DNA from: Erwinia amylovora
Lineage (GTDB): Bacteria; Pseudomonadota; Gammaproteobacteria; Enterobacterales; Enterobacteriaceae
Direction: 5' to 3'
Assembly (NCBI RefSeq): GCF_017161565.1
Contig: NZ_CP066796.1
Location: 620,001-684,000, forward strand
Length of the DNA: 64,000 nucleotides
The notes under the pieces are model-generated. The model had not been told where the DNA came from. It worked only from the letters and a program-made list of their open reading frames with translations, and searched no databases. The position numbers and the translations under genes are program-made. This document shows, in pieces, positions 18,388 through 26,351 of this stretch. Each line of letters opens with the position of its first letter. The stretch's first letter is position 1.

Positions 18388-19103
18388 TATTGGCAGGCCC
18401 GGCAATCAGGTGCCAGTGAACATTTTTTGGCAGCGCTGAATAGCATGAAATCTGATTTTCTGAATCCGGCTCTTTTATGCGCAATTAATTTCTCCGCCCT
18501 TTTCCTTTGTCATCGACAAACAATGAAAAGGAACGACTAACTTGCCTCCTTTTTAATGATATTGACGTTCTTTAGTACTTGTTGAACAACATGATAAAAT
18601 CGGGATGCCCCTCTGCAACCGTATTGCCCTTAATGGCCATGACTCTGTCGTTTCGAACCTACGGGATGCGCTCGTGCAGATAAACATCTGATGCGTGTAG
18701 CCGGGGGAAATAGGGTTCAAGCCACCGCGCGGTGATAAAAATACGGCAGGCCCTTTGCCGCAGATGATTCAGACCACCAGTGCAGCATGTCAAGGCGGGG
18801 TGGCTCACATCACAATATTATTTCCTGATAAAATACTATCAAAAAATGATTCTTCTACAGGTAAATAAAGAATATTAATTAATATATTCTTTAAAAAAAA
18901 GCCACGGTTAGAAAAAACTCAAGACGGATCGCGCACGTTTGTTGGTTTTCCCTGCCTTTTTAGCCTATTTTTAAGTCACTTTTCATCTCTTTTTTCTGAT
19001 TTTAGGGTAAAACCTTTTTTTTATTATTCATAATAAAAAAGATTATGGGATTATTCCTAATGATATGTATAACTACCTGTATTTACAGTAAAGGGATGTT
19101 TGT
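18388..19103. other. Gene-poor, AT-rich gap
   Basis: No convincing gene in 715 bases. Only short chance frames occur. Base composition drops sharply in GC from about 18800 on (long A/T runs near 18880-19080), marking the change from the hrp island to more recently acquired DNA and providing a promoter-like region for the LysR gene. Confidence 0.6.
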
Positions 19104-19904
19104 ATGTTTATATCTAAATCGATGCAGGTTTTTATCACTCTGTATCAGGAAAAAAGTCTGAAAACTGCGGCTGATAAGCTATGTTTGACGGTACCTCCCG
19201 TCTCACGAATGTTAAAACTCACTGAAGGTTGGGTGGGTGAGCAACTCTTCATTATTGAACGAAATAATATAACTCCGACCCCGGCAGCGGATTGTATCTA
19301 TCAGCAGCTTTTACCGCTTTACATGGCGCTGAAAAATATGACAAGAAAACATCCGGAGCAGCAAGAGTTTTTGATTGCTTCTCCCTATATATCAACGTCA
19401 ATATTATCAGATTTGTTGACCATAAGTGAAAGTGCACTGCCGAAATGCTCATCGATAAAATATGCAGAGTGCATCCATCCCGATGACGATATATATATCA
19501 GTCTGCAGCCTGTTGAATGTCCGATGCATTTTGAACCGATAAGAATGGACCTTGTTCTGGAACTTTGCTGTTCTAAAGATGTGGGGGATAAGTGGTTACA
19601 TATGCCAATTTTAGCTGAAAGTGAGACCAAGAAGCTAAAATACTTTCAGCGATCGCTCGCTGAACTTCATGCACGAGGGGGAAGCGGTGTACTGAGGCAG
19701 GTTGATAATCCATCCCATCTTCAGTCCACTTTTAAAAGTGGCGAAGGACTGCTGTTTCGCCTTCCCCCAAAGAATAATATGGTAAAAGATTACCAGTCTC
19801 TTCCTGTTATTTCTCACTGCCCTCTGTTTATTTATGTCAACACATTAAAAAAGGATAAAAGACATAATTGCTTTACTGCTAAGCTTAAGGAGTTATTGCC
19901 ATGA
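19104..19904 (+). CDS. LysR-type transcriptional regulator
   Basis: A 266-residue protein with a LysR N-terminal winged helix-turn-helix (residues about 5-60: MQVFITLYQEKSLKTAADKL, then LTVPPVSRMLKLTEGWVG and LF). The usual effector-binding domain is short and diverged, and the total length is about 30 residues under the family norm. The gene is AT-rich and uses rarer codons than its hrp neighbours, which suggests transfer. A Shine-Dalgarno-like AAAGGG stands 12 bases before ATG 19104, and no target gene lies divergent from it. Its role is unknown; control of type III or VI genes nearby would be a guess. Confidence 0.8.
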   Translation: MFISKSMQVFITLYQEKSLKTAADKLCLTVPPVSRMLKLTEGWVGEQLFIIERNNITPTPAADCIYQQLLPLYMALKNMTRKHPEQQEFLIASPYISTSILSDLLTISESALPKCSSIKYAECIHPDDDIYISLQPVECPMHFEPIRMDLVLELCCSKDVGDKWLHMPILAESETKKLKYFQRSLAELHARGGSGVLRQVDNPSHLQSTFKSGEGLLFRLPPKNNMVKDYQSLPVISHCPLFIYVNTLKKDKRHNCFTAKLKELLP

Positions 19905-20632
19905 TTCCATTTTACCTACGCTTTAATAAATAGATTAAAACCTTCGTAACCTGTCAGGTAAGCAAGTGAGTTTATATCATTTCTGTTCAGATCCAGAAAT
20001 GAAATTACGGGCGTGGTTGTCTTGTGGAAAAATGATTGGCTATTTATTCTATTGCTTGCTTCTTTATTAGTGAATTTTTTTATTGAAAATGAATGTTTAT
20101 ATTACCTGATTAGGTTATATATTATTTTTGGGCGGCGCTGTGAATTTATATATGACTTGAGGGCAATGGGTGCTTGCTGTCATTGTAAAAACATGTTCGT
20201 GGAAGGTAAATAGGCTTATTCAGGCAACTTCCTGGTTGAACGTTGGTCTATTTTGGTTTGAGGCGGGCCGGGGCGTTATTTGATGCGAATCACTTCTGCA
20301 GGAGCAAATAAGGGGATGATGCTCAGCTGCAACAGGCACTTTCACAGGCAGCGCATCTTGCCAGGCTCGAAACCAAAATCACCGGTGACGGCGAGCGTAA
20401 CTTTAGCTGCAGCCAGGGCTAAGCATCGTTATTCATCTTCTGTCAGCCTGACGAAGCGAGTCAGGTATTTTTTACGGCAGAACCCTATTCTCTGAAGGAG
20501 TACCGGCGAACAACGTGACTCAGCGTCGCCGGACTTCTCCCACCAATGACCACTCAGCGGGAGAGAACAAACCTGAACACGAATATCTCAGGTTCCACCA
20601 TACTGTTTTCTGCATAAAACCCGCTTATCGGC
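19905..20632. other. Degenerate stretch without a convincing gene
   Basis: About 730 bases. A 66-codon GTG-started frame at 20013-20213 encodes a hydrophobic peptide but has no Shine-Dalgarno and no recognisable relatives. The rest, with better GC content after 20220, looks like the eroded edge of an inserted element. Confidence 0.5.
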
Positions 20633-20790
20633 ATGATCTTCATTATCACGTTTACCGGGATGACCGACAAGTGGTTCTACAAGCTCATTAGCGAGGGGCA
20701 ATTCCCGAGACCCATTAAGCCGGGAAGCGGCTCCCGCTGGTTCAAAAGCGAAGTGGAACCTGGATGCAGCAGGGTGTTGCACAGTTCCGT
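20633..20790 (+). pseudogene. AlpA-like phage regulator remnant
   Basis: The frame starting at 20633 reads TGMTDKWFYKLISEGQFPRP and GSGSRWFKSEVE, the helix-turn-helix core of AlpA family regulators that accompany P4-type integrases. After EVE the expected WMQQ continuation appears in another frame (from about 20761), so the 3' end is shifted. The remnant shows that a P4-like element once occupied this place. By chance the frame runs on into the ClpV fragment. Confidence 0.65.
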
Positions 20791-20862
20791 ATGTGATCCA
20801 CCCTTAGTCAGTTACCGCGATGCCCGCAACTCAACTCACCGACCTGCATCACTCTGCCATTC

Positions 20863-20905
20863 GCACCCTGTCAGTCTGCCTATGCCGGGACGGCTGACAG
20901 GGTGC
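20863..20905. repeat. 12-bp perfect inverted repeat near the AlpA remnant
   Basis: GCACCCTGTCAG (20863-20874) and CTGACAGGGTGC (20894-20905) with a 19-base loop. It lies just at the join between the AlpA and ClpV remnants, so it may be a terminator of the lost element or part of an end. No T-run follows. Confidence 0.5.
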
Positions 20906-20976
20906 CGTCTGGTGGTAAGGAACAACATGATGTATGCCAAATCTTTTATTGCCCGTGCCGCACGCGCACGCCTGGC

Positions 20977-21562
20977 AATCCCTGTCATTACCGAAGCGGT
21001 ACGCAAGCGCCCGTACAGCGTGGTGTTGCTCGATGAAGTGGAAAAAGCGCATCTTAACGTGATGAACCTGTTCTGTCAGGTGTGCGACCGCGGCTTTATG
21101 CGCGACGGCGAAGGGCGTGAAATCGATTTTCGCAACACGGTTGTTCTGATGACGGCCAAGCCTGGCAGCGACCACATTATGCAACTGCTGGATAAACAAC
21201 CGGAAGCTACCGAGGGCGACCTGCACGAACTGCTGCGACCGATCCTGAGTGACCACTTCCAGCCCGCGCTGCTGGCCCGTTTTCAGACGGTGGTTTATCG
21301 CCCACTGGCGGAAACCGCCATGCGCACTATCGTGCAGATGAAACTGGCCCAGGTGAGCAAACGTCTGCATCGCCACTATGGCCTGAAAACCCATATCGGC
21401 GAGAGCTGGTTGGACGCCCTGACCGCCGCCTGCCTGCTGCCGGACACCGGCGCGCGTAACGTCGACAGCCTGCTCAACCAGCAAATATTGCCGGTGCTGA
21501 GTCAGCAGTTGCTTACTCACATGGCGGCGAAGCAGAAACCGCAGATCCTTCGGCTTGACTGA
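20977..21562 (+). pseudogene. ClpV (TssH) C-terminal fragment, T6SS ATPase
   Basis: From about 20977 the frame matches the second AAA+ domain and C-terminal domain of ClpV, the ATPase that recycles the contracted T6SS sheath. The Walker B sequence SVVLLDEVEKAH and the following DGEGREIDFRNTVVLMT are clear. The Walker A motif, the whole first AAA domain and the N terminus are missing, and the sensor region usually TSNLGS reads TAKPGS. The roughly 195 residues left cannot hydrolyse ATP. The fragment is joined in frame to unrelated upstream sequence with the AlpA remnant, so an artificial fused frame of 309 codons exists. Confidence 0.85.
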
Positions 21563-21769
21563 ATGAGGATGATGACATTGTCCTTGCATTTGATGAACCG
21601 GCGACAGAGCCTGTCAGAAGATAAAAGCGATGAGTGATCCTGTCATTGCCCTGGCAAAGGACAACATTGATGCAGCAGTCGCTGGGGCTGTTTGCACAGA
21701 AAGCCGGGGCAAAAGTTATCGCCAACCTGGGGGGATGTCGGAGTGCGTGCCCAGCCCGGCACGCTATAA

Positions 21770-22039
21770 ATGAGCGCCGATCAGCAGGTTACGGTCTCCG
21801 GCAGTAAGGATGAAGTGATTATCAGCACGCCGAAAACCCTGACGCTGAACGGCGGCGGCTCCTGGCTGAAGCTCAGCGAAAGCGGTATTGAACAGGGTAC
21901 CAACGGGGACTTCATTACCAAAGCGGCGCGTTATCCGGTGCCGATGTCTGCGGCAAATATGCAGAGTGAGCCGCCTGTTTTCGATAAAACCACACCAGAT
22001 CTTCAGCCATCTGAGACTGATGGGATCATGTCACGCTAA
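21770..22039 (+). pseudogene. VgrG C-terminal stub
   Basis: Eighty-nine codons matching the end of the VgrG spike (the DUF2345 beta-prism and tail): repeated short strands such as VTVSGSKDEVIISTPKTLTL, GGGSWLKLSESGIEQGT, then YPVPMSAANM. Traces of the preceding part are visible from about 21670 in other frames (QQSLGLFAQKAGAKVIANL). The bulk of VgrG is lost. Its place, directly before the exported protein and the hydrolase, shows that the effector set was originally a vgrG-linked T6SS cargo module. Confidence 0.8.
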
Positions 22040-22050
22040 GGAGCTACTTA

Positions 22051-22497
22051 ATGAAAATAATCTCTTTGCTTACAGCTTTTCTTTTTATTACATCGTTGGG
22101 AAGCGTAAATGCGGCTGATGTGAACTGTGCTTCTCCAGAAAAAACAACCTCGGACTTTTATCACTGGTATTTGCAGGAACTTAATCAGAATAAATATCCG
22201 CTGACTTCATCTGCAGCTAACGATAAGGACCGCCTGAAGAAATGGGTGTCTCCTGAGCTGCTTAACAAACTCGGGGGATTACTTTCGGAAAATGATCTGG
22301 ATGCAGAGTATTTCACGGATGCGCAGGATATATTTGATGATTGGGTGAATAACATATCAACTCATCAGGTTGAACAAACTGAACATAAAGCAGAGGTGAA
22401 ATTGCAATTAGGTGCTGGTGAAATTAAGAAAACCTATGATATATCACTGGATGATAATCATGGGTGCTGGAAAATGAATCACGTTGCCTCTGAGTGA
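22051..22497 (+). CDS. Exported DUF3828-like protein, candidate immunity protein
   Basis: A 148-residue protein with a clear signal peptide (MKIISLLTAFLF... cut near VNAAD) and a mature domain with two cysteines, resembling the YbjP/YqhG (DUF3828) family: TTSDFYHWYLQELNQNKYPL, DWVNNI and a C-terminal CWKMNHV. It stands 31 bases before the peptidoglycan hydrolase gene with a good Shine-Dalgarno (AAGGAG). Periplasmic location next to a cell-wall toxin suggests an immunity protein, perhaps for the CHAP-like domain. That is inference from position; an adaptor role is also possible. Confidence 0.65.
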   Translation: MKIISLLTAFLFITSLGSVNAADVNCASPEKTTSDFYHWYLQELNQNKYPLTSSAANDKDRLKKWVSPELLNKLGGLLSENDLDAEYFTDAQDIFDDWVNNISTHQVEQTEHKAEVKLQLGAGEIKKTYDISLDDNHGCWKMNHVASE

Positions 22498-22528
22498 TAG
22501 TTAAACAATATAAATTAAGGATGAATTT

Positions 22529-25291
22529 ATGTGGGATGCACAAAAAGCAGTTCAGTATGTGAATGAACATGCAGAATCATCATCCACAGGATATTGTGCC
22601 CGTTATGTTAAGAATGCAATCAACGCAGGAGGAGACATAAGCAGTTGGCCTCCGATAGTATCGGCAAAAGACTATGGTCCAGCACTTGTTGAAAGAGGTT
22701 TTGAGGTAATCACTGCGCCTGGAAGCTTCGTTGCCGGGGATGTTGTTATCATTCAAGGGATCAAAAAATCAGATTTTCCAGTGGGTGAAATAAAAAAGGA
22801 TCATCCTCATGGGCATATGGCCATGTTCAATGGCCAGCAGTGGGTATCTGATTGTAAGCAAAATAATGGCTATTATCCAGGCGGAGATTACCGCAGGGCA
22901 AAACCCTCATTTGTCTTTTATCGGCACAAAGATGTCACTGCGAGGCCATCAGAAAGCAGGGGAGTCCCGGCAGCATCTGGCGGGAAAATTTGTTTTCCCG
23001 CCCGCAAGCAAAACGGAGAGAACTACGCCACGCTGGATGAAATGATGGGGCTTATTGGTCAGGAGCCTCATGGCTCCTGGCTGGCAGGCACCAACAAGAT
23101 GTGGCATGGCGGTATTCATATCACGCAGAAATCAGCCCCGGGTTCAGTGCTTACAGCGGAAACGATGGAGAGCGCGGTTCCGCTGCAGTGTATGGCGGAC
23201 GGTGAAGTGGTGGCCTGGCGCCTGAATAAGGATTATCAGAAGAGTACTTTCCTGGGTCATTCCATTCAGTACACAACAACCTTTGTGCTGGTGAAGTCTG
23301 TCTGTCAGCCAGACCCGAACAACGAGCAAACCTGGCTTGAGTTTTATTCGCTGTATATGGGCCTGGCACCGCTGTCGGCTTTTGAGAAACGCAAGTGCAT
23401 GGTTGCGAAGACAAAAGTTAGAAAACGAAGGGCGGGAAACGGTGAGGCCAGCCAGAGTGCCGGAAACCCTGCTCATGCACCCCAGGTTACTGGCCGCCTT
23501 GAGCAAGGAAGGCGGATCCTTATCCTGAAAGAGGCGACGTTGCTGAATAAACCTGTATCTCCCCAGGCAGGATCAGGGGCGACTGAGGCGCAGCCCTTTG
23601 GGCTGGCACAGGAATTCGATGAAAACGGCAAGTTAAAGGATGAAAAGTTCTGGGTCACCCTGCTGCCGGAACATATGGAAGAGAATGGTGAACACTACGC
23701 CCATTTGCCTGTCTGGATGCAGCAGGCGGTGGCGAAAGGCACCTGTGATGCGGTTGGAAAGCCAGATGCACCACTGAAAATTAACGCCGGTGATGCCATC
23801 GGTTTCCTGGGAGAAGATGTCGCTCCTGCGGGCAAAGCACAAATCAGCGACAGCGCGTTTGCTCATATTGAGGTTCTTTGTGTTGACAGCCGGATGCCGG
23901 CATTCCTCGATAATCCCGGTGGCGTAAAAGCTGGCCGGAAATACATACGCGTTCACCCTGACGCAGTGCTTTATATCCACAGCGGTAACACGTTCACCAG
24001 AACATCATCCTCAGTGAGTAAGGATATGCATATCATTCTGCCCGTGGATAAATGCAACCCGAAAAAAAGTGGGGGTAAGACATATTACCAGGCAGGCCAG
24101 AATTACTGGTTGTGTGAGGACAATGTGGATGTGAAGGAGCAGTACTACCTGAAGGAGCTGGGGTTCACGGCGCTGGTTGAAGAAAGTACGCCGGATATGG
24201 CCGCTTCACTAAAAGAAGGATGGATGAAATCGGCATACCAGTGGCTTGCCGGGCAGGTCAGGCCGGAACGCGGTATTCAGGAACAGCAGATGTCCCGCTT
24301 TTATAAGGGCATGATGGATAAGATGGATTCTGATAAGGACGGGCAGCTTTCGGAAAGGGAGCTTTTCAGCGCACTGCACCATCCTGAGATGGGCGTACGC
24401 GATATCGTCTCGCGGATGGTAGTGAAGCACGAAAGTGAATGGTTTGGCGGCAGCGGCCATCAGAAATGGACGGCGTTTTTCCAGGACTGTGACACCCTGC
24501 GTATCGATATTGCGAAGAAGTGGCTGGACGATATGGAATGGATGAGCCGGGTTGAGCCCTTTACGTCAGGTAAAGCGGTGTGGCATATGCATCCGGTGAT
24601 GTTTTGTTCAGCTATAAATGGGGCGTCGGGCTGTGATATCACTGTTGAACTAGTCGAAAAAATTTTAGGGCATACAAATTCATGGTTTACCGGGAAAAGG
24701 GGGGGTAAGGCTTTCGCCACCCACTTTAAAAATAATTATCCAGGTGTTTTTGAATTTGATAAACAGAGTTTTGTTAGCCAATTTGATGAGCAGTTAATCG
24801 CATATGGCATCACTGGTGCTTATCACAAAGCGCATTTCCTTTCTCAATGTCTGCATGAATCCGCTCATTTTGATACGACTCTAGAGTTTGGAACGGGGCA
24901 TAATTATGATCCTGGTCAGCATAGGGATGCTATTCCAAATGGGAACACAGTCCTGGGTGATGGCCCTCGTTATAAAGGTAGAGGGTTGATTCAATTGACA
25001 TGGAAAAAGAGTTATCAGAAATTTTCTGAGTACTCAGGTGTTGACTGTGTTAATAACACTGAACTCGTGGCCTCTGTAATGAGCAATGCAATAAAGGCTT
25101 CGTGTTGGTTTTGGCGAAACAATGGTGGCGTTCACAAAAAACATAATGCTAAGGGGGATATTAACATTCTCATTGACAATGAGAAAAATAATGTTGAGCT
25201 AGTTACGCTTGCTGTTAATGGTGGGCAGAACGGACTTTCTGAAAGACAGTCATATTTTAATGCGATTAAAAAAACATGGGGATTGAAATAA
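22529..25291 (+). CDS. T6SS-type peptidoglycan hydrolase, CHAP-like + M23-like + EF-hand + GH19-like
   Basis: A 920-residue, signal-less, multi-domain effector. Residues 1-135 resemble the CHAP/NlpC-like BPSL0067 family (Cys23 in TGYCARYV, His96 in HPHGHMAMF). Residues about 150-460 carry an M23-like region (MWHGGIHI, then DGEVVAW and FAHIEVL). Residues 600-611 are a canonical EF-hand loop (DSDKDGQLSERE). Residues about 690-920 form a GH19/lysozyme-like domain (HFLSQCLHESAHF with Glu777; GDGPRYKGRGLIQLTW). Amidase, peptidase and glycosidase parts in one chain suit a cell-wall toxin fired by T6SS. The stop overlaps the next start (TAATG), so toxin and partner are coupled. Confidence 0.85.
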   Translation: MWDAQKAVQYVNEHAESSSTGYCARYVKNAINAGGDISSWPPIVSAKDYGPALVERGFEVITAPGSFVAGDVVIIQGIKKSDFPVGEIKKDHPHGHMAMFNGQQWVSDCKQNNGYYPGGDYRRAKPSFVFYRHKDVTARPSESRGVPAASGGKICFPARKQNGENYATLDEMMGLIGQEPHGSWLAGTNKMWHGGIHITQKSAPGSVLTAETMESAVPLQCMADGEVVAWRLNKDYQKSTFLGHSIQYTTTFVLVKSVCQPDPNNEQTWLEFYSLYMGLAPLSAFEKRKCMVAKTKVRKRRAGNGEASQSAGNPAHAPQVTGRLEQGRRILILKEATLLNKPVSPQAGSGATEAQPFGLAQEFDENGKLKDEKFWVTLLPEHMEENGEHYAHLPVWMQQAVAKGTCDAVGKPDAPLKINAGDAIGFLGEDVAPAGKAQISDSAFAHIEVLCVDSRMPAFLDNPGGVKAGRKYIRVHPDAVLYIHSGNTFTRTSSSVSKDMHIILPVDKCNPKKSGGKTYYQAGQNYWLCEDNVDVKEQYYLKELGFTALVEESTPDMAASLKEGWMKSAYQWLAGQVRPERGIQEQQMSRFYKGMMDKMDSDKDGQLSERELFSALHHPEMGVRDIVSRMVVKHESEWFGGSGHQKWTAFFQDCDTLRIDIAKKWLDDMEWMSRVEPFTSGKAVWHMHPVMFCSAINGASGCDITVELVEKILGHTNSWFTGKRGGKAFATHFKNNYPGVFEFDKQSFVSQFDEQLIAYGITGAYHKAHFLSQCLHESAHFDTTLEFGTGHNYDPGQHRDAIPNGNTVLGDGPRYKGRGLIQLTWKKSYQKFSEYSGVDCVNNTELVASVMSNAIKASCWFWRNNGGVHKKHNAKGDINILIDNEKNNVELVTLAVNGGQNGLSERQSYFNAIKKTWGLK
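22674..24605 (+). repeat. Direct repeat copy 1 (1.93 kb) inside the effector genes
   Basis: This stretch reappears at 26659-28590 with equal length (1932 bases) and few substitutions. It covers effector residues about 49-692, from within the CHAP-like domain through the EF-hand and the HMHPVMF motif. The two copies diverge abruptly at both ends. Confidence 0.95.
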
Positions 25292-26007
25292 TGGCGATTA
25301 GAGTATCACTGTTCTTGATTGCGCCAGGTTTGATTTTTTTATGTTCGAATAGCTACGCTGAATCGTGTGGGCAAAAATCATGCGGAGGTTTGCCATTGCC
25401 TGCTTCAGCACGACAGTTCATTTCAAACGGATATTCAAAAGTTAACATTAACTTCATTAAAAATAGTAAATATCTATTTTTAAGCAGTGAAAATGGTGTT
25501 AACAAGTGTTCTGTAATATTCAAAATTAAAAGGGGTAAAATTGAAAGTGAACCTTTTATGGGGCAAAATGGGAAGTTGTGTAATTTATCAGAAGCAAAAG
25601 ACGGTGTGGTGAGTTTAAGACGAGATCAAGGAGTGTGGTATAATGATGTATATAAAGTTGAATCCGGGAAACCTTGGGTGTTGCTTTTTACAGATTCTTG
25701 TACTGATTGTCAGCAAGTAAAAAGAACATATTTCATAAACGGTATTGAAGTTCGCAACGAGTTGTTATCAGCAGGTGATGATTTTTCATCGAGGAAGATA
25801 TTGAGTGGTGTTATTTCAACTAAAAAGGCCTTCTTGTATTCCCAACCAGATGATCAGAAAAAAACCAAAGCATATTTAATTGAAGGCGATGTATTCACAT
25901 TGGCAGACATGTCAGATGATGGGGCTTTTTATCAAATTGTTTATAAATCCTCAACAGGCAAAGATATGTTGTATTGGATGAAATCTGATGACTTTGATTT
26001 AAAATAG
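25291..26007 (+). CDS. Exported partner protein, candidate immunity to the GH19-like tip
   Basis: A 238-residue protein beginning at ATG 25291, whose A is the last base of the effector stop codon (TAATG). An in-frame ATG at 25276 lies inside the effector. A signal peptide (MAIRVSLFLIAPGLIFLC... cut near SYAES) leads to a mature part with an N-terminal CGQKSCGG pair and a central CTDCQQ pair, likely disulfides. The C-terminal 70 residues resemble a small SH3-like fold (KKAFLYSQPDDQKKTKAYLIEGD). Overlap with a peptidoglycan hydrolase gene and periplasmic export argue for immunity. A distant relative stands behind the second effector copy (29290-30232). Confidence 0.7.
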   Translation: MAIRVSLFLIAPGLIFLCSNSYAESCGQKSCGGLPLPASARQFISNGYSKVNINFIKNSKYLFLSSENGVNKCSVIFKIKRGKIESEPFMGQNGKLCNLSEAKDGVVSLRRDQGVWYNDVYKVESGKPWVLLFTDSCTDCQQVKRTYFINGIEVRNELLSAGDDFSSRKILSGVISTKKAFLYSQPDDQKKTKAYLIEGDVFTLADMSDDGAFYQIVYKSSTGKDMLYWMKSDDFDLK

Positions 26008-26085
26008 GATCCATTTAACATCAAACGAACTAAATTTAATCAATTTGCAATAATTAATTCAGCTATGATTTTAAAGTACTAAACC

Positions 26086-26349
26086 ATGCAAGGAATTATT
26101 CGAATCGGCGATAAAACCACCCACGGTGGTGCAGTCCAATCAGGTTCATCTGCCATGATCTTTGGTGGCATTGGTGTTGCCCGTAAAGGCGACAAAGTGT
26201 CCTGCCCACAACAAGGGCATGGGCCAACCACTATCACAGAAGGTCATCCGGACTACCTGGATAATGGGATCCCGGTGGCGTTTCACGGTCATAAATGCGC
26301 CTGCGGCTGCACGCTGCTCAGTTCTCTACCCGACGCGCTGGAGGGTTGA
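26086..26349 (+). CDS. PAAR-domain spike-tip protein
   Basis: An 87-residue PAAR protein: GDKTTHGGAVQSGS, GDKVSCPQQGH, then the C-terminal HGHKCACGC with the His/Cys residues that bind the single zinc at the tip. PAAR proteins cap the VgrG spike and help load or carry effectors. The PAAR stop lies 2 bases before the start of the chimeric effector copy. A truncated second copy of the same gene occurs at 30762-30848. Intact and plausible, but no complete T6SS is present in this window. Confidence 0.93.
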   Translation: MQGIIRIGDKTTHGGAVQSGSSAMIFGGIGVARKGDKVSCPQQGHGPTTITEGHPDYLDNGIPVAFHGHKCACGCTLLSSLPDALEG

Positions 26350-26351
26350 TC

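Noticed and set aside
20013..20213. 66-codon frame encoding a hydrophobic peptide
   Set aside because: GTG start without Shine-Dalgarno, AT-rich surroundings that favour chance hydrophobic frames, no known relatives.
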